DNA of 64,000 bases from Plantibacter elymi (nom. nud.) (GCF_900177795.1 NZ_FXWJ01000004.1:372001-436000); one strand, 5' to 3'. Shown: positions 1-9,319, numbered from the stretch's first letter. Notes: generated by a model from the sequence alone, not told the origin. A program made the numbers and translations.

Positions 1-440
1 AGCTGCATGCGCCCGTACGGCACGGCGACGAAGCGCTGCCACATGATCCCCCGGCGGAACAGCAGGTCGTCCGCGCGCAGTTGATACCCGATCGACCGGA
101 TGCGACGTGGGATGAACGCCGCGGCGATCAGGGAGATCACGGCGAAGGCGGCGAACGGCCACCAGATCCAGGTCCAGTCCCAGACGAGCGCGACGAAGAC
201 CACGGCCGCTGTGACGAGCACGAGGCCGGCGCCCTCGGAGATGAACTCGACGGCGATGAGCTTGCGGCTCACGCGGCGCCACTCGGCATCAGGCAGTTCG
301 AGCCGCTTGCCGCTCTGCTCCGCAGGGCCGACGTGGACCGTCTCCGGCGACGACAGCTCCTCCAGCGGCGTCTCGATCAGCGGCCGTTCGGCGGGCTGAT
401 CAGGTGTGGGACGGGGCTCCCCCGGGTGCGGCGTCGTCAT
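1..440 (-). CDS. PH-domain (bPH2/DUF304-type) membrane protein, 3' end missing
   Basis: This leftward reading frame is open to the window edge, so the C-terminus is missing. I translated it by hand. A hydrophilic N-terminus of about 60 residues is followed by two hydrophobic segments (LVLVTAAVVFVALVW and WWPFAAFAVISLIAAAF). Then comes RRIRSIGYQLRADDLLFRRG, the pattern of bacterial PH-domain (DUF304) membrane proteins. The start chosen is the third ATG of an ATGATGATG run, about 6 bases after a GAAGG ribosome-binding site; the upstream ATGs at 443 and 446 are alternatives. The gene overlaps the 3' end of the DUF3180 gene by about 40 bases in another frame, so the two are probably translationally coupled at the end of the folate operon. 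Its function is unknown. Confidence 0.75.
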   Translation of the reverse strand, partial: MTTPHPGEPRPTPDQPAERPLIETPLEELSSPETVHVGPAEQSGKRLELPDAEWRRVSRKLIAVEFISEGAGLVLVTAAVVFVALVWDWTWIWWPFAAFAVISLIAAAFIPRRIRSIGYQLRADDLLFRRGIMWQRFVAVPYGRMQ

Positions 441-879
441 CATCATCCTTCGGAACGGTGCAGAACCACTCGGCCACCAAGGCGGCGACGACGAGTGCGA
501 CGGATCCCACGATGGACGCGATCACCAGCCACAACGAGCCTATCGCGGGCAGGATCGGGCGGGTCAGGACGAAGAGCAGGATCCCGACGGTCGCCCCGGC
601 CACCAGGGAGCCCGCATGGCTCGAGGCCTTCGCGAGCGCGGCGACCCGCATGGCGCGGAACGGATCGATCCGCCGGGTGGCACGACCGGTCGTGCTGCGG
701 CGGATCGGCCAGGACAGGGCGATGAGGATGATCGCGACCGCCACGAGCGAGACGGCGAGGGTGACGGGCGGGATGATCGACGCGCGTCCGCCGGAGACCA
801 TCGCGACCTCCACGAGGAAGCCGAAGACGACGCCCACCCCGGCGAGGACGATGAGCGGTGTCGCGGTGGTGCGGGTCAC
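400..879 (-). CDS. DUF3180 family membrane protein
   Basis: This is a 159-residue protein with about four hydrophobic segments: residues 7-27, 38-58, 88-107 and 117-137. A cytoplasmic stretch contains DPFRAMRVAALAKASSHAG, which I recognise as the core of the actinobacterial DUF3180 family. A trailing EWFC and an Asp-rich tail follow. The ATG overlaps the folK stop in an ATGA. In actinobacteria this family commonly sits directly after folK, so it is part of the folate operon by position. Its biochemical role is not established. Confidence 0.8.
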   Translation of the reverse strand: MTRTTATPLIVLAGVGVVFGFLVEVAMVSGGRASIIPPVTLAVSLVAVAIILIALSWPIRRSTTGRATRRIDPFRAMRVAALAKASSHAGSLVAGATVGILLFVLTRPILPAIGSLWLVIASIVGSVALVVAALVAEWFCTVPKDDDDDAAPGGAPSHT

Positions 880-1436
880 GGGTGCGTGCCGTCGTCGGGG
901 ACCACGGAGCCGTCCTTGGCGGCCGCGAGGGTGTCGAGGCGGCCGACGCCGGGCAGCGTCGCGTCGGGGTCGAGGAGCAACCAGGGCACGACGACGAAGC
1001 CGCGCTCGGCGGCTCGCGGGTGCGGGACCGTAAGGCGTTCGTCGGCGATCGTCTCGTCGTCGTAGGCGATGAGGTCGAGGTCGAGCGTCCGGTCGCCCCA
1101 GCGCTCCTCGCGGACGCGGCCGTGCGCGAGTTCGATCCGCTGGAGTTCGTCGAGGAGCGCGTGCGGCTGGAGGCGGGTGCGGACGGCAGCGACACCGTTG
1201 AGGTACGCCGGAGCCGACTCGTCGACACCGGACACCTTGACGGCCGCACTCGAGACGAGCGGTGACCGCCGCACCTCGAGCACCCCGTCGACGGCGGCGA
1301 GGTCCTCCACGGCCTGTGCGATCGTCGCGCGGCGGTCCCCCAGGTTCGCCCCGAGGGCCACGACGGCCCAGACGGCACGGGGCTTCGGTGGTCCGGGCCG
1401 ACGGGCTGGGTCGTGGATCGGCGTGCGCGAGACCAT
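876..1436 (-). CDS. folK: 2-amino-4-hydroxy-6-hydroxymethyldihydropteridine pyrophosphokinase (HPPK)
   Basis: FolK transfers pyrophosphate from ATP to 6-hydroxymethyl-7,8-dihydropterin in folate synthesis. The 186-residue protein shows the family landmarks: GANLGDRRATI near residue 28, AYLNGVAAVRT, RWGDRTLDLDLIAYDD with the metal-binding DLDL, and the closing VPHPRAAERGFVVVPW. The first 20 or so residues, Pro/Arg-rich, are an extension beyond the usual start. The ATG overlaps the folB stop by one base (TGATG), and the stop overlaps the DUF3180 start. This indicates a tightly coupled operon of ftsH-folE-folP-folB-folK. Confidence 0.95.
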   Translation of the reverse strand: MVSRTPIHDPARRPGPPKPRAVWAVVALGANLGDRRATIAQAVEDLAAVDGVLEVRRSPLVSSAAVKVSGVDESAPAYLNGVAAVRTRLQPHALLDELQRIELAHGRVREERWGDRTLDLDLIAYDDETIADERLTVPHPRAAERGFVVVPWLLLDPDATLPGVGRLDTLAAAKDGSVVPDDGTHP

Positions 1437-1825
1437 CAGACGGCCCGCCCGGCCTGGGTGCGGTCGGCCTGGGTTCGCTCGATCGTCACCGCCACGTCCG
1501 CGAAGGGCACCGTGATGGGGGCGCTCGGCTTGTGCACGGTGACCCGGACCGCTTCCGCGCGCTCGTTCGCGAGTACCACGTCGGCGATGCGCTCGGCCAC
1601 CGTTTCGATGAGGTCGACCGGGTCGCGCTCCACGGCTGCGACGACCGCCTCGGCGAGCTCGCCGTAGTGCATGGTCGCGCCGAGCTCGTCGCCACCGGCG
1701 GCCGGGCGGAGGTCCAGCGACACGGTGACGTCGATGACGAACTCCTGTCCGGCCTCGCGCTCGAAGTCGAAGACGCCGTGGTGCGCGAACGCCCGCAGGC
1801 CCGTGAGGGTGATCGAATCAGTCAT
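1436..1825 (-). CDS. folB: dihydroneopterin aldolase
   Basis: FolB cleaves 7,8-dihydroneopterin to the 6-hydroxymethyl pterin used by FolK. The start at 1825 (MTDSITLTG) gives 129 residues, the usual family length; a longer frame reaches 1927 but would run into folP. Seen are LRAFAHHGVFDFEREAGQEF, with the catalytic His-Gly region, then LDLRPAAGGDELGATMHYGE and DPVDLIETVAERIADV, which supplies the conserved Glu. The start overlaps the last 8 bases of folP. Confidence 0.95.
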   Translation of the reverse strand: MTDSITLTGLRAFAHHGVFDFEREAGQEFVIDVTVSLDLRPAAGGDELGATMHYGELAEAVVAAVERDPVDLIETVAERIADVVLANERAEAVRVTVHKPSAPITVPFADVAVTIERTQADRTQAGRAV

Positions 1826-2621
1826 CGGCTCCACCTTGCCATGCATCGAGGGTATCGAGAGCGAGTCTGGTGGCGGCGACGTCGTGGACGCGCACACCCC
1901 AGGCTCCGGCCTGCGCGGCCAGCACACTCACCACGGCGCTCGGCAGGTCGCGCGCCTCCATCGGTGCGTCCTCGGGGAGGAGCGCTCCGATGAACCGCTT
2001 GCGGGACGCGCCCACCAGCACCGGGTACCCGAGCTCGCGCAGTAGGTCGAGCCTCGCCAGGATGCGCCAGTTGTGCTCGGCGTGCTTGGAGAACCCGAGG
2101 CCGGGATCGACGACGATCCGGCCGGGGTCGACGCCCTGACCGCGGAGGGTCGTCACCCGGTCGTCGAGTTCCCGAGCGACGTCGACCGCCGCGTCGGTGT
2201 ACGTGGCGCGGCTCGCCATGTCGGCCGAGTGCCCGCGCCAATGGCTGATGACGCAGTCGAGACCGGACGCCGCCATCACGCCCGGCATGCGATCGTCGGC
2301 GAGGCCACCGGAGACGTCGTTGATGATCGAGGCACCGGCGTCGGCCGCGGCACGGGCGGTCTCCGCGTTCATCGTGTCGATGCTCACTCGCGCACCAGCT
2401 GCGGCCAGTGCGGCGATGACGGGTGCGACCCGGTGCTGCTCCTCGCGGGTGTCGACCCGGGCGGCACCGGGCCGGGTCGATTCGCCGCCGACGTCGATGA
2501 TGGTCGCGCCGGCAGCGATGAGCTCGAGCCCGTGGGCGACGGCGTCGTCGACGTCGAGGTACCGGCCGCCGTCGCTGAACGAGTCGGGTGTGACGTTGAC
2601 GACGCCCATGATCTGGAACAA
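1818..2621 (-). CDS. folP: dihydropteroate synthase
   Basis: FolP condenses p-aminobenzoate with 6-hydroxymethyl-dihydropterin pyrophosphate and is the sulfonamide target. The 267-residue TIM-barrel protein has MGVVNVTPDSFSDGG at the N-terminus, IDVGGESTRPGA near residue 42, INDVSGG near 98, the pterin-binding DPGLGFSKHAEHNW near 170, and LVGASRKRFIG near 205. These are the classical DHPS motifs in order. It sits 4 bases after folE and overlaps folB. Confidence 0.97.
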   Translation of the reverse strand: MFQIMGVVNVTPDSFSDGGRYLDVDDAVAHGLELIAAGATIIDVGGESTRPGAARVDTREEQHRVAPVIAALAAAGARVSIDTMNAETARAAADAGASIINDVSGGLADDRMPGVMAASGLDCVISHWRGHSADMASRATYTDAAVDVARELDDRVTTLRGQGVDPGRIVVDPGLGFSKHAEHNWRILARLDLLRELGYPVLVGASRKRFIGALLPEDAPMEARDLPSAVVSVLAAQAGAWGVRVHDVAATRLALDTLDAWQGGADD

Positions 2622-2625
2622 GCGA

Positions 2626-3288
2626 TCACCCCGCCTGGTCGGCGGACGCGCCGATCAGGACCATCAGCTCGGCCCGTGCGGCCGGATCGGCCAGGGCTCC
2701 ACGGCTGGCGATGGTGACGGTGGTGCTCGTCAGCTGGCGTGACCCGCGCATCGAGACGCAGCCGTGTGCAGCCTGGAGCACGACGAGGACGCCGCGGGGC
2801 GCGAGCCGTTCGACGAGGGTGTCGGCGATCTGCTCGCTCAGGCGCTCCTGGACCTGCGGGCGCGAGGCGAGCGTGTCGACGAGCTTCGGCAGGGCCCCGA
2901 GTCCGATGACGAGTTCGTCGGGCAGGTAGGCGATGTGCGCCGTGCCGAGGAACGGGAGCAGGTGGTGCTCGCAGACGGAGCGGAAGGCGATGTCCCGGAC
3001 GAGCACGACGTCGCTGGTCGCGCCCTCCTCGATCGGGATGGGGCGGGACAGGTGCACACCGGCGTCCTGACCGACGCCCCCGAAGAACTCCGCGTACGCG
3101 TCGGCGACACGTGTCGGGGTGTCGGCGAGGCCGTCGCGGGAGGGGTCCTCACCGATCGCCTCGAGGATCTCGAGGACCGCTGCGGCGATCCGCTCGCGGT
3201 CCACGGACGACCGCGAGGCCGAACCCTGATCGGGCTCGGCCTGCGCGGCTGCGACCGCGTCGTCCGCGGTGTGCTCGCCGTGGGTCAT
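2626..3288 (-). CDS. folE: GTP cyclohydrolase I
   Basis: FolE converts GTP to 7,8-dihydroneopterin triphosphate, the first folate step. The 220-residue protein has a variable acidic N-terminus of about 30 residues. It then shows RDGLADTPTRVADAY, RSVCEHHLLPFLGTAHIAY with the zinc-binding Cys and the His pair, GLGALPKLVDTLASRPQVQE, and AHGCVSMRG with the second zinc Cys. This is a type IA enzyme. It begins 5 bases after the ftsH stop, so it is co-transcribed with ftsH. Confidence 0.97.
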   Translation of the reverse strand: MTHGEHTADDAVAAAQAEPDQGSASRSSVDRERIAAAVLEILEAIGEDPSRDGLADTPTRVADAYAEFFGGVGQDAGVHLSRPIPIEEGATSDVVLVRDIAFRSVCEHHLLPFLGTAHIAYLPDELVIGLGALPKLVDTLASRPQVQERLSEQIADTLVERLAPRGVLVVLQAAHGCVSMRGSRQLTSTTVTIASRGALADPAARAELMVLIGASADQAG

Positions 3289-3293
3289 GCGGG

Positions 3294-5312
3294 CTAGGCG
3301 GTCGCCGGTCGCGGCTTCGTCGCGCGGGTGCGCTTGGGCTTCACGGGAGCCTCGGGCTCGGGCTCGGAGCTGATGCCACCATCGGCCGCACCGGAGTCGA
3401 TGGGTGCGGTGAACGATGCGGATCCGACGGCCGAACCCGACCCGACGGGACGCTTCTTGCTGGACAGCCAGACGGGGCGCGGCGGGAGCTTCTTGACGTC
3501 CTTGAAGATCTCGGCCAGCTGGTTGTGGTCGAGGGTCTCCTTCTCCATCAGCTCGGCGGCGAGGCGGTCGAGCACGGCCCGGTTGGTCGTGATGACCTGC
3601 CAGGCTTCGTCGTGTGCGGCCTCGATGAGCTCGCGGACCTGGGCGTCGACGCGCTGCGCGATCTCCTCCGAGTAGTCACGCTGGTGGCCCATGTCGCGGC
3701 CGAGGAACATCTCACCCGAGGACTGCCCGAGCTTGACGGCACCGACGTCGGTGGTCATGCCGTACTCGGTGACCATCTTGCGAGCGATCCCCGTGGCCTT
3801 CTCGATGTCGTTCGACGCACCCGTGGTCGGGTCGTGGAACACGAGTTCCTCGGCGACGCGCCCGCCCATCGCGTAGGCGAGCTGGTCGAGCAGCTCGTTG
3901 CGCGTGACGGAGTACTTGTCTTCGAGGGGCAGGACCATCGTGTAGCCGAGGGCACGGCCGCGCGGGAGGATCGTGACCTTCGTGACGGGGTCGGTGTTGT
4001 TCATCGCCGCTGCAGCGAGCGCGTGCCCGCCCTCGTGGTAGGCGGTGATGAGCTTCTCCTGCTCGCGCATGACGCGCGTGCGGCGCTGCGGACCGGCGAT
4101 GACGCGGTCGATGGCCTCGTCGAGTGCGCGGTTGTCGATCAGCTGGGCGTTGGAGCGTGCCGTGAGCAGCGCCGCCTCGTTGAGGACGTTGGCGAGGTCG
4201 GCACCGGTGAAGCCGGGCGACTTGCGGGCGACGACCTCGAGGTCGACGCTCGCGGCGAGCGGCTTGCCCTTGCCGTGCACCTCGAGGATCTTCTTGCGGC
4301 CGGCGAGGTCGGGGGCGTCGACGCCGATCTGGCGGTCGAAGCGGCCCGGGCGCAGCAGCGCTGGGTCGAGGATGTCGGGACGGTTGGTCGCCGCGATCAG
4401 GATGACGTTCGTCTTGACGTCGAAGCCGTCCATCTCGACGAGCAGCTGGTTGAGGGTCTGCTCGCGCTCGTCGTGACCGCCGCCCATGCCGGCGCCGCGG
4501 TGGCGACCGACGGCGTCGATCTCGTCGACGAAGATGATCGCGGGCGAGTTCTCCTTGGCCTGCTGGAAGAGGTCGCGGACGCGGCTCGCGCCGACACCGA
4601 CGAACATCTCGACGAAGTCGGAACCGGAGATCGAGTAGAACGGCACACCGGCTTCACCGGCGACGGCGCGGGCGAGGAGCGTCTTGCCCGTTCCGGGAGG
4701 GCCGTACAGCAGGACACCCTTCGGGATGCGCGCACCGACGGCCTGGAACTTCGCGGGCTCCTTGAGGAAGTCCTTGATCTCCTCGAGCTCCTCGATCGCC
4801 TCGTCGGCACCGGCGACGTCGTCGAAGGTCACCTTCGGCGACTCCTTCGAGACGAGCTTCGCCTTCGACTTGCCGAACTGCATGACCTTGTTGCCGCCTC
4901 CCTGCATGCCGGAGAGCATCAACCAGAAGAACACACCGATGAGGAGCAGCGGGAGGAGGAGTCCGAGCATCGACAGGAGCCAGCTCGGCTGGGGCACCTT
5001 GTCGTTGTAGCCACCGGACGGGTCTGCGGCGTCGACGGCCTCGACCACGTCGGCCGCACGGGCGCCGACGTAGTAGAACTGCACCTGCTTGCCGAACTCG
5101 TCGTCCGCCTTCGTCAGCGTGAGGTCGACGCGCTGGTCGCCGTCGGTGATGACGGCCTCCTTGACCTGACCCTTCTCGAGGAAGGCGAGACCCTCTTGCG
5201 TGGAGACCTCACGGAAGCCGTTCATGCTCATCAGGCTGATGCCGATCCAGAAGACCAGGGCGGCGATGATGAGGTACGGGATGGGACCCTTGAAGAGACG
5301 CTTGACGTTCAT
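3294..5312 (-). CDS. ftsH: ATP-dependent zinc metalloprotease FtsH
   Basis: FtsH is a membrane-bound AAA+ protease that degrades misfolded and regulatory membrane proteins. In this 672-residue protein, transmembrane helices lie near residues 13-33 and 112-133, flanking an extracytoplasmic domain. The Walker A motif GPPGTGKT is near residue 204. Walker B lies in [18 protein letters not shown], and the second region of homology is [20 protein letters not shown]. The zinc site HEGGH is near 424-428. The C-terminus is a Pro/Lys/Ala-rich tail, common in actinobacterial FtsH. It heads the folate operon. The 154-base gap to hpt holds its probable promoter region, but I see no clear hexamers there. 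Confidence 0.97.
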   Translation of the reverse strand: MNVKRLFKGPIPYLIIAALVFWIGISLMSMNGFREVSTQEGLAFLEKGQVKEAVITDGDQRVDLTLTKADDEFGKQVQFYYVGARAADVVEAVDAADPSGGYNDKVPQPSWLLSMLGLLLPLLLIGVFFWLMLSGMQGGGNKVMQFGKSKAKLVSKESPKVTFDDVAGADEAIEELEEIKDFLKEPAKFQAVGARIPKGVLLYGPPGTGKTLLARAVAGEAGVPFYSISGSDFVEMFVGVGASRVRDLFQQAKENSPAIIFVDEIDAVGRHRGAGMGGGHDEREQTLNQLLVEMDGFDVKTNVILIAATNRPDILDPALLRPGRFDRQIGVDAPDLAGRKKILEVHGKGKPLAASVDLEVVARKSPGFTGADLANVLNEAALLTARSNAQLIDNRALDEAIDRVIAGPQRRTRVMREQEKLITAYHEGGHALAAAAMNNTDPVTKVTILPRGRALGYTMVLPLEDKYSVTRNELLDQLAYAMGGRVAEELVFHDPTTGASNDIEKATGIARKMVTEYGMTTDVGAVKLGQSSGEMFLGRDMGHQRDYSEEIAQRVDAQVRELIEAAHDEAWQVITTNRAVLDRLAAELMEKETLDHNQLAEIFKDVKKLPPRPVWLSSKKRPVGSGSAVGSASFTAPIDSGAADGGISSEPEPEAPVKPKRTRATKPRPATA

Positions 5313-5466
5313 AAGTTGAGAGGCCGGGGCTGGCCCGTTCCCTTTCTGCAGGAGGGGTCGACGGGCGGAGCCGCGTCGGAAATCAGGCTACCCCCTCGCC
5401 GCTGGATGCCTCCCCTGTGTTTGCCGTGGGCTTAACGGGGGTGCGGTGTGAGGTCGGTGGAGTGGT

Positions 5467-6018
5467 TCAGGCGTAGACGTGCGGGGCGAGGACGCCGACG
5501 TCGCGGAGGTTGCGGTACTTCTCGTCGAAGTCGAGACCGTACCCGACGACGAAGTCGTTCGGGATGTCGAAACCGACGTACTTGCACTCGACGTGCACCT
5601 TGGCGGCCTCGGGCTTGCGGAGGAGCGCGCAGACCTCGATGGAGGCGGCTCCGCGCGAGGCGAAGTTCTCGAGCAGCCAGGAGAGGGTGAGGCCGGAGTC
5701 GATGATGTCCTCGACGATCAGGACGTGGCGACCCGTGAGGTCGGCGTCGAGGTCCTTGCGGATCTGGACGACACCGCTCGACTTCGTGCCGGCGCCGTAC
5801 GAGCTGACGGCCATCCAGTCCATCGAGAGCGGGATGCGGAGTTCGCGCGCGAGGTCGGCCATGACCATGACCGCACCCTTCAGCACGCCGACGAGCAGGA
5901 CGTCCTTCCCGGCGTAGTCGGTCTCGATCTGCCGGGCGAGTTCGGCGAGCTTGTCGCGGATCTCCTGCTCGGTGACGAGGATGGTCGTGAGGTCGTCGGA
6001 AATGTCGCTCTGCTCCAT
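5467..6018 (-). CDS. hpt: hypoxanthine phosphoribosyltransferase
   Basis: Hpt salvages hypoxanthine and guanine using PRPP. The 183-residue protein has LVGVLKGAVMVMADLAREL, the SYGAGTKSSGVV flexible-loop region, the PRPP motif VLIVEDIIDSGLTL near residue 98, and a C-terminal DFVVGYGLDFDEKYRNL, which matches the purine-binding and dimer region of this family. It lies between tilS (upstream, 62 bases) and ftsH, the standard actinobacterial order. Confidence 0.96.
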   Translation of the reverse strand: MEQSDISDDLTTILVTEQEIRDKLAELARQIETDYAGKDVLLVGVLKGAVMVMADLARELRIPLSMDWMAVSSYGAGTKSSGVVQIRKDLDADLTGRHVLIVEDIIDSGLTLSWLLENFASRGAASIEVCALLRKPEAAKVHVECKYVGFDIPNDFVVGYGLDFDEKYRNLRDVGVLAPHVYA

Positions 6019-6079
6019 GCGTCGAGTGTATGCGAGATGACCCGGACGCCCGTGCGACCCTGCTCGGGGAGCCCCGTGG

Positions 6080-7087
6080 TCAGCGGGCCGCGAAGACGAT
6101 GCGTCCCGCGTGCCGGGACGCCGTCAGGCCGGGCAGGTCGATCGGACCCTGGCCCGCCCAATCGGTGACGAGCCGCGCGACCTCGATCGTCTGCGACCGC
6201 GTGAGCGAGACACCGAACTCGCTCTGCACGATGTACCGGATGATCCGCTGGCGGAGCGCCGCCGGATTGGCGGCGAGGGCCCCGGCGCTGACGGATATCC
6301 CGGCCTCGGCGTGCTCGACGAGCTCCTCGATGGTCTCCTCGATCATCTCCTCGAACGCGTCCGCGTCCTCGCGAGCAGCGTCGGCGGTGCGGGCGAGGGC
6401 TTCGGCGATCCCCGGCCCGAGCTCCGCTTCAAGCACCGGCAGGACCCGTTCCCGGACCCGGACCCGCGCGTAGGCGTCGTCGGTGTTGTGCGGGTCGTGC
6501 CACGGCTCGAGTCCTTCGGCAGCGCACGCCTCGCGGGTCTGGGAGCGCCGGATTCCGAGCAGCGGTCGGAGGAGCGCACCGGAGACGGGCGCCATGCCCT
6601 GGAGGCTGCCCGTGCCCGACCCTCGTGCGAGGCCGAGGAGCACGGTCTCCGCCTGGTCGTCGAGGGTGTGAGCGAGCAGCACCAGGGACGCACCGACCTC
6701 GGCTCGCGCGGCGTCGAGTGCGGTGTATCGGGCCGCCCGTGCCGCGGCCTCCGGTCCACCCTCGGAGCCCACCTCGACGACCCGGACGAGGACGGGGTCG
6801 AGCCCGAGGGCACGCGCCTGGTCCGCGGCACGCGCCGCGACATCGGCCGAGCCCGGCTGCAGTCCGTGGTCGACGATCACGGCGCCGGCCTGCAGACCGA
6901 CCTTTCCGGCTTCGAACGCGGTCGCGGCGGCGAGCGCGAGCGAGTCGGCGCCACCGCTCAGCGCGACGAGCAGGTCGGCACCGGCGACGTCACGCGACGG
7001 CGTGGAGGCCGTGCCCGCGATCGCCTCGCGCACCGCCTTCCGCAGGGCGGCGACGGACGGGTTGAGCGGGAGTCGGACGTCGTTCAC
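6080..7087 (-). CDS. tilS: tRNA(Ile)-lysidine synthetase
   Basis: TilS adds lysine to C34 of the CAU-anticodon tRNA-Ile so that it reads AUA. The PP-loop ATP motif SGGADSLALA lies about 35 residues in. VIVDHGLQPGS and AHTLDDQAETVLLGLARGSG follow, then RPLLGIRR, and EPWHDPHNTDDAYAR with the substrate-recognition region. The short C-terminal part ends in ASRHAGRIVFAAR. I prefer the GTG at 7087 because the codons upstream of it look non-coding; an ATG at 7147 would add 20 residues. The gene is divergent from ppa. Confidence 0.9.
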   Translation of the reverse strand: MNDVRLPLNPSVAALRKAVREAIAGTASTPSRDVAGADLLVALSGGADSLALAAATAFEAGKVGLQAGAVIVDHGLQPGSADVAARAADQARALGLDPVLVRVVEVGSEGGPEAAARAARYTALDAARAEVGASLVLLAHTLDDQAETVLLGLARGSGTGSLQGMAPVSGALLRPLLGIRRSQTREACAAEGLEPWHDPHNTDDAYARVRVRERVLPVLEAELGPGIAEALARTADAAREDADAFEEMIEETIEELVEHAEAGISVSAGALAANPAALRQRIIRYIVQSEFGVSLTRSQTIEVARLVTDWAGQGPIDLPGLTASRHAGRIVFAAR

Positions 7088-7151
7088 GCGGACCACGCTA
7101 TTGCACCGCGCCGAGCGCCTCCCCACACCGTTCGCTCCGGGACGCATCGGT

Positions 7152-7157
7152 TATGGT
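7152..7157 (+). promoter_or_regulatory. probable -10 element of ppa (TATGGT)
   Basis: TATGGT stands 60 bases upstream of the ppa ATG in the tilS-ppa divergent gap. No convincing -35 element is seen, as is usual in GC-rich actinobacterial promoters. Confidence 0.4.
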
Positions 7158-7216
7158 TGGTCCTCGTCGGCGACCGCGCCGACTCCACGTCATCCAACCG
7201 CGCAAGGAGCAGGCTT

Positions 7217-7708
7217 ATGGCCGAGTACGACGCCGTCATCGAGATCCCGCGGGGCAGCCGCAACAAGTACGAGATCGACCACGAGACCGGTCGGGTCTTC
7301 CTGGACCGCGTCCTGTTCACGAGCTTCGTCTACCCCGCCGACTACGGCTTCTTCGAGAACACCCTCGGCGAGGACGGCGACCCGGTCGACGTGCTGGTCC
7401 TGCTCGACTTCCCGACCTTCCCGGGCGTCGGCATCAAGGTCCGCCCCGTCGGTGTGCTGCACATGACGGACGACGGCGGCGGCGACGACAAGGTCATCGC
7501 CGTGCAGTACAAGGACCCGCGCTGGTCGCACATCCAGGACCTGAACGACATCCCGCAGGCGACGCGCGACGAGATCGAGCACTTCTTCGTCCACTACAAG
7601 GACACCGAGCCCGGCAAGTGGGCGCGGATCGACGGCTGGGGCGACGCCGCCGCGGCCGAGAAGATCATCCTCGCGGGCTTCGACAAGCTCAAGGCGGAGG
7701 GGCACTGA
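7217..7708 (+). CDS. ppa: inorganic pyrophosphatase (family I)
   Basis: Ppa hydrolyses pyrophosphate to pull biosynthetic reactions forward. The 163-residue protein is the usual length for a soluble family I enzyme. It shows VIEIPRGSRNKYEID, the phosphate-binding start, then PADYGFFENTLGEDGDPVDVLVLL with the metal-binding DGDPVDVLV signature, RPVGVLHMTDDGGGDDKVIAV, and the C-terminal FFVHYKDTEPGKW. The ATG follows an AAGGAGCAGG ribosome-binding site by 4 bases. A perfect hairpin ends the transcript. Confidence 0.97.
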   Translation: MAEYDAVIEIPRGSRNKYEIDHETGRVFLDRVLFTSFVYPADYGFFENTLGEDGDPVDVLVLLDFPTFPGVGIKVRPVGVLHMTDDGGGDDKVIAVQYKDPRWSHIQDLNDIPQATRDEIEHFFVHYKDTEPGKWARIDGWGDAAAAEKIILAGFDKLKAEGH

Positions 7709-7735
7709 CCCCCTGCGGACCTCCGCACACCGCAT

Positions 7736-7775
7736 GACGAAGCGGCCGGCACCCGAGGGTGCCGGCCGCTTCGTC
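7736..7775. terminator. bidirectional hairpin terminator after ppa
   Basis: A perfect 18-base-pair GC-rich stem with a 4-base loop lies between the convergent ends of ppa and the M23 peptidase gene. It has no T tract, so it could serve both strands. Confidence 0.8.
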
Positions 7776-7795
7776 GTGCGGGTCGCTGCGCTCGA

Positions 7796-9106
7796 TCAGC
7801 CGAGCGGCGCCCCCCGGTCGGCCATGAACGGCTGCGCGTCGATAGCGCTGCCGTTGATGCGGACCTCGAAGTGCAGGTGGCAGCCGGTGGAGGCGCCGGT
7901 CGTGCCGACGTAGGCGATGACCTGCCCGGCGGAGACCTGGTAGCCGACACCGACCTGGATGCCGCCGTTCACGATGTGCGCGTAGCCGGTCGAGACGCCG
8001 GAGCCGTGGTCGATGAGGATGAAGTTGCCGTACGTGCCGTACCAGCCTGCGTAGGTCACGGTGCCAGAGGTCGCCGCGTAGATCGGGATCCCGCAGCCGC
8101 CCGCGATGTCGGTACCGCGGTGGAAGCTGCCTGAACTGCCGCCGCCGGTGGAGATCGGATCGCGGTAGCCGTACGTGCCCGAGATGCTGCCGGAGGCGGG
8201 GATAGCCCAACCCTGGCTGCTGAGCTGACCGCCGTCGGCGCTCTCACCACGCGCGGCCGCGGCCGCGGCCTCAGCGGCCTTCCGCGCCGCCTCGCCGGCT
8301 TCGAAGTCCTTGACGGTCTTCGCCGTCGTGTCCTGCAACGCGGTCAGCTGGGCGTTGAGCGTGACGATCAGCTCCTGGTTCTTCTCGAGCTTCGCCGCCG
8401 CCGCGGACGCCGCCGCCTGGGCTGCCTCCATGGCCGTCTGCGCCGCCTGTCGGAGCGACTCGCGCTCGTCGCGGGCGACACCGGCCTGCTCGCCGAGCGC
8501 AGCCGCGGTGTTGCGTGCGGCGACCGCCTGCTCGTAGACGCCGTTGCTGTGCTCGGCGACCTGGTTCATGTTGCCGAGCTTCGACAGGAGGTCGGTCGCG
8601 CCCTTGCTCTCGCCGTCGAGGAAGAGGCTCAGGCTGAGGTCGGCGCCGCCGGAGCGGTAGAGCTGCGAGGCGACCCGACCGGCCTGCTTCGTCGCGGTGT
8701 CGGCCTCGGCCGTCTTGGCATCTGCCTGCGACTGGATCGCCGTGGCCCGGGCGTCGGCCTCGAAGAAGGCCTCCTCAGCGGCCTGGAACTCCGTACCGCG
8801 CTTCTCAGCTTCGTCCTGGGCGACCTGCAGCTCGTCCTGCAACTGGACGATGAAGTTCTTGATGTTCGTGACCTCGGCGGCCTTGGCTGCCTCATTGCCC
8901 TTTGCGGCCTGGACGTCGTCCCACGAGGGGTAGTCGGCTGCTGACGCCGGACCGGCGACGCCGAACGAGCCGACGATCGCGAGCGACATGACGATGGCGG
9001 CGGTGAGGCGTCCTCGCCACCGCGCGGAGGACGCCGATCCGGCGTTGGTCGTCCGGCTTCGGCGCCAAGCGCCGGCAAGCTTCTTGCTCATGAAGTAGGG
9101 GCCCAT
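7796..9106 (-). CDS. secreted coiled-coil M23 family metallopeptidase
   Basis: This is a probable peptidoglycan endopeptidase of the EnvC/NlpD type. A signal sequence (residues 35-57, ending ASA) is followed by ADYPSWDDVQAAKG, then about 200 residues of Ala/Gln/Glu-rich coiled coil. The C-terminal M23 (LytM) domain begins near residue 315. It carries the zinc-site motif HRGTDIAGGCG and the catalytic HLHFEVR, so it looks active. ATG at 9091 (MSKKLAG) is an alternative start. A GTGAC-N4-GTGAC direct repeat lies 15-30 bases upstream. It is a paralogue of the gene at 18930-20231, and its N-terminal half matches the NlpC/P60 gene at 34521-35837. Confidence 0.92.
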   Translation of the reverse strand: MGPYFMSKKLAGAWRRSRTTNAGSASSARWRGRLTAAIVMSLAIVGSFGVAGPASAADYPSWDDVQAAKGNEAAKAAEVTNIKNFIVQLQDELQVAQDEAEKRGTEFQAAEEAFFEADARATAIQSQADAKTAEADTATKQAGRVASQLYRSGGADLSLSLFLDGESKGATDLLSKLGNMNQVAEHSNGVYEQAVAARNTAAALGEQAGVARDERESLRQAAQTAMEAAQAAASAAAAKLEKNQELIVTLNAQLTALQDTTAKTVKDFEAGEAARKAAEAAAAAARGESADGGQLSSQGWAIPASGSISGTYGYRDPISTGGGSSGSFHRGTDIAGGCGIPIYAATSGTVTYAGWYGTYGNFILIDHGSGVSTGYAHIVNGGIQVGVGYQVSAGQVIAYVGTTGASTGCHLHFEVRINGSAIDAQPFMADRGAPLG

Positions 9107-9120
9107 CTCGGTTCGCTGCA

Positions 9121-9134
9121 GTCACATCGGTCAC
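9121..9134 (-). promoter_or_regulatory. GTGAC-N4-GTGAC direct repeat upstream of M23 gene
   Basis: Read on the minus strand, two GTGAC half sites have a 9-base period just upstream of the M23 peptidase start. The same arrangement occurs twice before the NlpC/P60 gene (35894-35934). It resembles the paired GTxAC sites of the MtrA response regulator, as I recall them. Confidence 0.45.
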
Positions 9135-9319
9135 ATCGGTACCACTGTCCACGCTAGCCCGACGGGGGTCGGGACCGGCTGTGGACACTCCCATCGGCCG
9201 CGGCATCCGGGAGTGGTCCACGCCAGAGGCTAACCCCGGCCGGGGGCCGTGGAGCGGTCATTCGGCGCCTGTCGTCACATCCGACAGGGAGCGCCGATCA
9301 CTGCTGTGCGAAGCCGATT

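Noticed and set aside
3111-5435. 774-codon open frame antisense to ftsH
   Set aside because: It mirrors ftsH codons on the other strand; the translation is low-complexity Asp/Glu/Arg/Leu with no family. FtsH motifs on the minus strand are unambiguous.
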